Shown: piece by piece, positions 58,835-64,000 of the stretch
How positions within the stretch are numbered: position 1 is the first letter of the stretch
How the letters are laid out: each line of letters starts with the position of its first letter
Source of the DNA: Phycisphaerae bacterium
GTDB taxonomy: Bacteria; Planctomycetota; Phycisphaerae; Phycisphaerales; SM1A02
Direction of reading: 5' to 3'
NCBI GenBank assembly: GCA_002716385.1
Contig: PBAX01000022.1
Span: 310,001 to 374,000 of the forward strand
Length of the DNA: 64,000 nucleotides
Translations under genes and position numbers: made by a program
The notes under the pieces: model-generated
Told to the model about the DNA's origin: nothing
What the model saw: the letters and a program-made list of their open reading frames with translations, nothing else
Database searches by the model: none

Positions 58835-59698
58835 CTAGTGTGGAAAAGCCCAGGGTTCGCCGGGGATGTAGTCCAGCAGGTCATAAAGTTCGGTTCTGGT
58901 CTGCATGGCATCGATAAAATGCTCTGCCGTGCCTTCTGAAGCCAGTTGAGCCAGCCGATTGGAAACCGCCGCCATGGCAACCCTCTGCATGGTTACGGGG
59001 TAGATGACCAGATCGTAGCCCATGCCTTCGAATGTCTTGACATCGATCATCGGTGTCTTGCCGAACTCGGTCATGTTGGCGAGCAGCAGCCCCGGACACG
59101 CCTTGGAGAATGTCTCGAATTGCTCGACACTTGACAGGCCCTCGGGGAAGATCATGTCGGCTCCGGCTTCCCGGTAACGACACGCCCTTTCGATGGCGTC
59201 TTCGATTCCGGTCACCGATGCCGCATCTGTTCGGGCTATCACAACGAAGCTTTCATCCGGCCTGTGATCGGATGCGGCCTTGATCTTGTCGACCATGTGA
59301 TCGACCGGAATGAGTTGTTTTCCATCCAGATGTCCGCACCGCTTCGGGAACACCTGATCCTCGAGATGCAGTGCAGCGGCTCCCGCACGCGCGTATTCCA
59401 CGACAGTCCGACCGACCATCTCGACCTCGCCGTACCCGGTGTCCGCATCAACGACGACTGGAAGGTTGCTGGCAGTGGATATCTCCCGGATGGTTCGGCA
59501 CATCTCCATAAGAGTGAGCATTCCGACATCTGGATATCCGGCGCTGTTGGCGGTGGCACCGCCGGAAACGTAGACGGCCGGGAAACCCGCCTGGGCCACC
59601 GCCCTTGCGACAAGTGCATTGAATGCACCTGGACACATGATGGTTCCGGACGACATTGCCCTTCGAAGTCGTGCACCTGGATGTTCATTGGTATTCAT
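58835..59698 (-). CDS. prpB: 2-methylisocitrate lyase
   Basis: A 287-residue enzyme splitting 2-methylisocitrate into pyruvate and succinate. CPGAFNALVARAVAQAGF and YVSGGATANS open the barrel. VDADTGYGEVEMV supplies Mg-binding acids, and FPKRCGHLDGK is the KRCGH active-site loop with the catalytic Cys. I chose the ATG at 59698 because GGAG lies 8 bases upstream. It heads prpB-prpC-hbd. No prpD or acnD (methylcitrate dehydratase) is in the window. Confidence 0.93.
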   Translation of the reverse strand: MNTNEHPGARLRRAMSSGTIMCPGAFNALVARAVAQAGFPAVYVSGGATANSAGYPDVGMLTLMEMCRTIREISTASNLPVVVDADTGYGEVEMVGRTVVEYARAGAAALHLEDQVFPKRCGHLDGKQLIPVDHMVDKIKAASDHRPDESFVVIARTDAASVTGIEDAIERACRYREAGADMIFPEGLSSVEQFETFSKACPGLLLANMTEFGKTPMIDVKTFEGMGYDLVIYPVTMQRVAMAAVSNRLAQLASEGTAEHFIDAMQTRTELYDLLDYIPGEPWAFPH

Positions 59699-59787
59699 AT
59701 CGGACTCCATTCTAGCACCACACCGGGAACTCAATCAGATTCGAATACCCGCTGAAGGCCGTCGTCCTGTTGACCGATGAGCCTTCA

Positions 59788-60366
59788 ATGAACGTGCTCT
59801 ACAGTTTTCCACAGTTCGAAGAGGCGTCAGAAGCCGTTGGTGGTCCGAGAAAAAAACGTCGGGGAACGATTATCTTCGGCATATTTCTCACACTCGCCGT
59901 GACGATCCTGTTCATTGGATGGTCTGATTCCGCATCTTCCGACCAAGGCTCGGGGAAGAGTGTGCATGACGTCAAGTCGATGATCATCGAGACGGCTACC
60001 CACCGACCGGAAAACACTATCCATCCAAATGGAGGTGTTCTTGGTTCCTGGTGGATCTATGCGAACGAGTCCATTGGCGACTCGCTCATTGGTCTGTGTC
60101 TGGAATCGAAGCGTTCCCACATCGGTGCATCAAGAGCCGTCATCAGAATCGATGTCGATGACGACACGCTGAGTTTCATTCTCGAGGATGCCGTGGTGGC
60201 TGTCCTTCCCGATTCCGGTATCGAGGGAAGTCTCGAGCGACATGATTCACTGAAGATCGGACCGATTCCACTCACATTTGATGTGGTTGAGGATCACGCT
60301 GGGGATTTGAGTTGGCGGAAACCTGATGCATCCATCAACAGCGGTCAAGTCGCTTCCGGTTCCTGA
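59788..60366 (+). CDS. Single-pass membrane protein, unknown function
   Basis: A 192-residue protein. A basic patch (GPRKKRRG) precedes one helix (about 27-45), so the C-terminal 140 residues are probably outside. That part looks beta-rich (IRIDVDDDTLSFILEDAVVAV) and I do not recognise it. I chose ATG 59788 over the in-frame TTG 59770. Its stop abuts the stop of the convergent SpoIID-like gene. Confidence 0.55.
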   Translation: MNVLYSFPQFEEASEAVGGPRKKRRGTIIFGIFLTLAVTILFIGWSDSASSDQGSGKSVHDVKSMIIETATHRPENTIHPNGGVLGSWWIYANESIGDSLIGLCLESKRSHIGASRAVIRIDVDDDTLSFILEDAVVAVLPDSGIEGSLERHDSLKIGPIPLTFDVVEDHAGDLSWRKPDASINSGQVASGS

Positions 60367-61665
60367 TCACCAGGCCTTCTTGACTTCGGCATCCGGGTAG
60401 TAGTATTCGATCATCTGCCAGAACGACTTGCCTTGCTTGTCCATCGCGGCGCATCCATATTGACACAGACCCGCGCCATGTCCGTATCCATGACCGGAAA
60501 GATTCAGCACTCCGTTCTCGAGGCGACCTTCGACCCAACCGGAATACAATCTTCCTCCCGGAAGGTTGCTGGACAACAATGCCAGTTCGGATGATTCAAT
60601 CTGAACATGGTTTCCGCGTGTATCCGTGATCCTCAATCCGACACCGCGGCCATGTTGATTGGTCTCGGTGATTTCTATCCGAGCCACTCTGCCGATTCGA
60701 GAAGCGCCCGATATCCGTCGGGTGGACGATCTGATGGCTGTCCCCAGTGCGTCAGGATCGCATTCGCGTTCCCATTTGAACAATGGCGCATCCTGACAAT
60801 AGCCTGTTCCCGAATGTCCCTGAAGAGGCTTGAGGGAGTTGATTGGATTGGGTCCGATGGCCTCCGTTGCAGTTGCCGCACGTCCGCCGCAGCAACTGCT
60901 GAAGTATCCGGGAACCAGTTCCGAACCCCAGGTTAATACCATTCCACTGGTCATCGAACAGGCTTTCTCAAGTCGCTTGTCCGATACCGATCCCACGTAG
61001 GCCTGGGATCCAGCCGTATCAATGACGTCCCAGTTCCGGCGTTTTCGGAATGCGATCTGCATGCAAGCGAAGCTTCTTGCCGCAATCGCCTGAGCGGCTT
61101 GACACTGGAGGCCCCAGTGTCCATACAACTCTCCAGCCAACACACCAGGAAGATACTTCTCGATACCGACGTGCTCGACGACTTCCCATGTCGGTTCCTT
61201 GCCTTCTGGTATATGAATGCACCTGATCCGGCCCGAATACCGTCTTGGTTTTCCGGAATCGTCGTGAATCTCGATTTCACCGTCTGTCGAGAGTTCCAAC
61301 CACGGTGCACCCTCAAGTTTCCTGGAGATCGACCTTGAATCCGACCCACGGATGATCCAGCCCTGGCGATCACGCCTGATGGTGAGTGGCCCCCTGACAT
61401 CGATGTGATCGCCGGAACCATCCTCGATAAGTACCAGTTCTCCACTCCTGGCGAAATGCACTGGTTCCAGATCGCCTGTGACACGTTGCAACCTCACCCT
61501 GACAACCGGCGGTCCTGTGGGGATCGGAATGGTGGTTACAGCAGGGGTCGGCTTGAGTACCCCTTCTTGCGTTTCGCGCCTTTCATCATGATCCGAGCAT
61601 GATGAGATCATGAGGATCATGAGAACTGATGGGGTGATTCCGGAAAACAACCTCATGCAGAACAT
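60367..61665 (-). CDS. SpoIID/LytB-domain lipoprotein
   Basis: A 432-residue protein. The N-terminus ends in LMISSC, a lipobox that places the lipidated Cys near 23. The SpoIID domain covers about 150-430: VEHVGIEKYLPGVLAGEL, AQAIAARSFACMQI, GYFSSCCGGRAATATEA and the signature HGYGHGAGLCQYGC near the end. SpoIID is a lytic transglycosylase acting on peptidoglycan stripped of stem peptides. Sporulation is not expected here, so general cell-wall remodelling is inferred. It lies 56 bases after the TPR/alpha-CTD gene on the same strand. Confidence 0.9.
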   Translation of the reverse strand: MFCMRLFSGITPSVLMILMISSCSDHDERRETQEGVLKPTPAVTTIPIPTGPPVVRVRLQRVTGDLEPVHFARSGELVLIEDGSGDHIDVRGPLTIRRDRQGWIIRGSDSRSISRKLEGAPWLELSTDGEIEIHDDSGKPRRYSGRIRCIHIPEGKEPTWEVVEHVGIEKYLPGVLAGELYGHWGLQCQAAQAIAARSFACMQIAFRKRRNWDVIDTAGSQAYVGSVSDKRLEKACSMTSGMVLTWGSELVPGYFSSCCGGRAATATEAIGPNPINSLKPLQGHSGTGYCQDAPLFKWERECDPDALGTAIRSSTRRISGASRIGRVARIEITETNQHGRGVGLRITDTRGNHVQIESSELALLSSNLPGGRLYSGWVEGRLENGVLNLSGHGYGHGAGLCQYGCAAMDKQGKSFWQMIEYYYPDAEVKKAW

Positions 61666-61721
61666 CTCGGCTGTTTTGCTTCGGTTGCTGGAATGTCGAA
61701 TGCCTGTGTTCTAGACAGGGC

Positions 61722-62669
61722 CTAATCTAGTTTTCGAAGTTCCAGATTGAAGCTGCCCAGAACCTCCCGGACCTCGACCAGACTGGTGGCTCCGAAGTTC
61801 TTGACACCCATGAGCTCGGCCTCGGTACGAGTAGCCAGATCGCCAACCGTCTGGACGCCCAGAAGCTGGAGTGCCTTGCGTGCTCTGACCGAGAAGTTCA
61901 GGTTGTTGATGGATTTGTTGAGAATCTCGTCGGAGGCCTTGTCTCGTATCTCGTCGTAGATCTCTTCTCGCATGCGGCTGTAGTGGGACTGGAGACTCTG
62001 ACCGAGCCTGAGTCCCTTGGATGTGAGCATCTGATTGATCTCGACCAGTGAAGTCTCACCGAAGTTCTTGTAGCTGAGCAGTTCGGCCTCGCTCACCTTG
62101 AGAAGATCTCCGAGTGTCCTGATCTGCATCTTCTTGAGACAGTTCCTGGCTCGGACGGACAACTCGAAATCGGTAACGGGTGTGTCGAGAAGAGCGTTCT
62201 GCTTGGCGAGATCCCGAGCCTGCTCCTCGTCGTAGTACATGTCCTTGGAGGAGAGAACGTCCTTCATGAAGAGACGGGCTCTCGGATGGTTCGGATCGGT
62301 ATCCAGAATCTGCCGCAGACAGCGTTCCGCACCGATGATGTCACCCCGATCCTCGAGGATCACAGCGAGGTTCAACAGCACGTTGATCGACGGTCTCGTC
62401 TGCCGCTGGATGATCTCCTCGTAGAGTGAGATCGATTCGGCTTCCTCACCAACGAGATCCAGAAGGTAGGCGAGTCTGAAGGCCACCTCGTCATTGGATG
62501 TCGCTGTTCGAAGCACCTCGATGGCGGCTATCCGGTTGCCATCGGCTTCATGGGCCGCTGCCTCCTTCAGAACGGTGGCGGCATCCGCATTGGTGTGTCC
62601 GGCGACCGTGGTTCCTATGGAGCTGCCGCCGATGACGGTGTCCAGGGCATTTGAGGATTCGTGAGACAT
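61722..62669 (-). CDS. TPR protein with two RNA polymerase alpha C-terminal domains
   Basis: A 315-residue protein. Residues about 31-140 are TPR-like helices (NVLLNLAVILEDRGDIIGAE). Residues 168-225 align with the alpha-CTD of RNA polymerase: SVRARNCLKK keeps the Arg265, Asn268, Cys269 and Lys271 positions of E. coli alpha that touch UP-element DNA, and KNFGETSLVEI keeps Gly296, Ser299 and Glu302. A second copy at 258-313 (SVRARKALQL, KNFGATSLVEV) keeps the arginine but has lost Asn and Cys. The alpha N-terminal domain is missing, so this is not RpoA. Start at 62669 is set by GGAG 8 bases upstream. A DNA- or polymerase-binding regulator is inferred. Confidence 0.88.
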   Translation of the reverse strand: MSHESSNALDTVIGGSSIGTTVAGHTNADAATVLKEAAAHEADGNRIAAIEVLRTATSNDEVAFRLAYLLDLVGEEAESISLYEEIIQRQTRPSINVLLNLAVILEDRGDIIGAERCLRQILDTDPNHPRARLFMKDVLSSKDMYYDEEQARDLAKQNALLDTPVTDFELSVRARNCLKKMQIRTLGDLLKVSEAELLSYKNFGETSLVEINQMLTSKGLRLGQSLQSHYSRMREEIYDEIRDKASDEILNKSINNLNFSVRARKALQLLGVQTVGDLATRTEAELMGVKNFGATSLVEVREVLGSFNLELRKLD

Positions 62670-62780
62670 GCTGTTAACTCCGGAAACTCGGGTTCCTGTT
62701 CGCGATCGCGTATGGTAACCCGCCAATGGACAAGGGACAATGCCACCTTCCTCCCAAACCCCCTAAGGAGCCGTGTACCC

Positions 62781-63734
62781 ATGTTTCTCCGATTCCAAAG
62801 CCGTCTGGCCCCCTATCTGATGATCCCGATGGCCCTCCTGTTCACCGGATGTCAGACCGGAAAGGCACCAGCCACCCCTTCGACCGTCGATGTACGGAAC
62901 GAACTCCGAATCGAGTTGGCTGATGGGGATTCCCTGGACTGGGAGGATTTCATCGAGCGGATCGCGGAAACGGACGTGATTCTGCTTGGTGAGGAACATG
63001 ATGATGCCAACGGACATGCCGTCCAGCTGGCTGTGGTCGAGGATGTGCTTGATCGCAGGAATGGCGGCACATTGGCAATGGAGATGCTCGAGCGGGATGA
63101 GCAGATTCTCATCGACGACCATGTCGATGGAGTCATCGATGCGAAGGCCTTCGCCAAGGAAACGGGTTCAGCATCCTGGGCTGGAGAGGGTAGTTGGTTC
63201 GCCTGGTATCAACCGATCATTGATGCGGCTCTGGCTCGAAATGGAAAAGTCGTGGCGGCGAATGCCCCTAGACGGTACGTGCGTCTGGCAAGAATCGAGG
63301 GATGGGAACGGATCCAGAACCTACCGGATGATCGCCGACAACTTTTCACTGTTCCAAAAACGCCCATTGAGGGAATGTATCGCGAACGTTTCTTCGAGAT
63401 TATGAACCCGGCCAACCACGGTACTGATGAGGAGGACGCTGAACCGGGTATCGATCCTGAGATCATTGAATCCTTCTACAAGGCTCAACAGGTGTGGGAT
63501 GCCACTATGGCGCAATCTGTCGCCCAATCCGTTCAGCAAGGTGACACACCGGTGATACTGCTTGTTGGTAGATTCCATGTGGACCACGAGGGAGGGACGG
63601 TCACGGAAATCCGGAATCTCATACCGAATCACAATATCGTGACCGTGACTCTCGAAAGTGGTCGGGGTGAACCGCTTGAAACCGGAAAAGGGAGTCCACC
63701 TTCCGACATCATTGTCCATACAGGTGGAAACTGA
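62781..63734 (+). CDS. ChaN-like haem-binding lipoprotein
   Basis: A 317-residue protein. A signal peptide ends in LLFTGC, a lipobox. VILLGEEHDDANGHAVQ is the signature of the ChaN/DUF399 (TIKI-like) fold; TLAMEMLERDEQ and VILLVGRFHVDHEGG are the other conserved blocks with acid and His residues. ChaN of Campylobacter binds haem and aids iron uptake; some TIKI-like relatives are metalloproteases, so either role is possible. AAGGAG lies 10 bases before ATG 62781, excluding the longer upstream frame. Confidence 0.85.
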   Translation: MFLRFQSRLAPYLMIPMALLFTGCQTGKAPATPSTVDVRNELRIELADGDSLDWEDFIERIAETDVILLGEEHDDANGHAVQLAVVEDVLDRRNGGTLAMEMLERDEQILIDDHVDGVIDAKAFAKETGSASWAGEGSWFAWYQPIIDAALARNGKVVAANAPRRYVRLARIEGWERIQNLPDDRRQLFTVPKTPIEGMYRERFFEIMNPANHGTDEEDAEPGIDPEIIESFYKAQQVWDATMAQSVAQSVQQGDTPVILLVGRFHVDHEGGTVTEIRNLIPNHNIVTVTLESGRGEPLETGKGSPPSDIIVHTGGN

Positions 63735-63798
63735 TTTCCAAATACAGGCGATCAAATGAAAATACAAACATGCATATAGGGTGGATTTGTTAATCCGA

Positions 63799-64000
63799 TC
63801 AAACCGGTCTGTCGGACGCCGCTCTCATTAGACGATCCCTGATGGCGATCCAATTCGGATCCTCTTCGCCGTTTGATTCGATGAGAATCAGATCAGCCTG
63901 CTCCGAATCCGCCTTTCGAAGCGCATCGTACAGATCCTGTGCATACCCATCGGGATCCGATGGCATGGCAAGAAGCGTATGGGGTGGTTGAACCATTTCG
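63799..64000 (-). CDS. C-terminal end of Sua5/YrdC-type threonylcarbamoyl-AMP synthase (5' part beyond window)
   Basis: The open frame enters from the right edge and ends at 63799. About 66 residues are visible. YAQDLYDALRKADSEQADLI and the following NWIAIRDRLMRAASD resemble the C-terminus of bacterial Sua5/TsaC, which makes threonylcarbamoyl-AMP for the t6A modification of ANN-decoding tRNAs. The catalytic YrdC core is outside the window, so the call rests only on this tail. It converges on the ChaN-like gene across 64 bases. Confidence 0.65.
   Translation of the reverse strand, partial: EMVQPPHTLLAMPSDPDGYAQDLYDALRKADSEQADLILIESNGEEDPNWIAIRDRLMRAASDRPV

Overview
The window reads as a chromosomal segment of a marine-type planctomycete, most likely of the class Phycisphaerae. 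This is inferred from secreted proteins ending in GC-type dockerin repeats, an N-terminally extended Ser/Thr kinase with a C-terminal repeat region, an FHA-transmembrane-protease protein, a Cys-type sulfatase, a TPR protein carrying two RNA polymerase alpha C-terminal domains, and moderately high GC with scattered GTG starts. No species can be named from sequence alone. There are no insertion sequences, prophage genes or CRISPR arrays. Genes are dense, and many neighbours are coupled by ATGA stop/start overlaps.

Layout. 1-9180: truncated FHA/protease gene, aminoacyl-tRNA deacylase, small membrane protein, tRNA-Leu, lipoprotein, sulfatase with a small membrane partner, secreted alpha/beta hydrolase, FMN-type glutamate synthase domain protein, and an exported nickel superoxide dismutase. 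9184-14114 (minus): a phosphate/arsenate operon of response regulator, sensor kinase, Na+/phosphate symporter, PhoU-like protein and arsenate reductase, preceded by tRNA-Cys. 14369-23960: internally duplicated secreted protein, cyclophilin, GatB, GH57 enzyme, PyrE, LPG-synthase-like membrane protein, large repeat protein and a periplasmic helical protein. 24025-36307: oligopeptide-binding protein and permease with a hydrolase, enolase, a phosphoglycerate-dehydrogenase-like enzyme, and AddA/AddB recombination helicase-nucleases. 36308-36701: a gene-free gap holding a well-structured candidate small RNA with its own terminator. 36702-41448 (minus): ResB, CcsA (System II cytochrome c assembly) and a second PyrE-like enzyme.

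41710-56629 is the most distinctive block: three large secreted paralogues (FG-GAP-like beta-propeller repeats, a beta-rich middle, VCBS-like repeats, C-terminal dockerin) interrupted by a membrane Ser/Thr kinase on the opposite strand. 56638-59698 (minus) carries prpB, prpC and a 3-hydroxyacyl-CoA dehydrogenase, pointing to propionyl-CoA and short-chain acyl-CoA use. The right end holds a membrane-anchored unknown, a SpoIID-like lipoprotein, the TPR/alpha-CTD protein, a ChaN-like lipoprotein and the 3' end of a Sua5/TsaC-type gene.

The strongest leads are the structured RNA at about 36490-36690, the TPR plus tandem alpha-CTD protein at 61722-62669, the exported Ni-SOD, and the triplicated propeller/dockerin family with its near-invariant acidic motif. 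All functional calls come from reading motifs; no database search or structure calculation was run.
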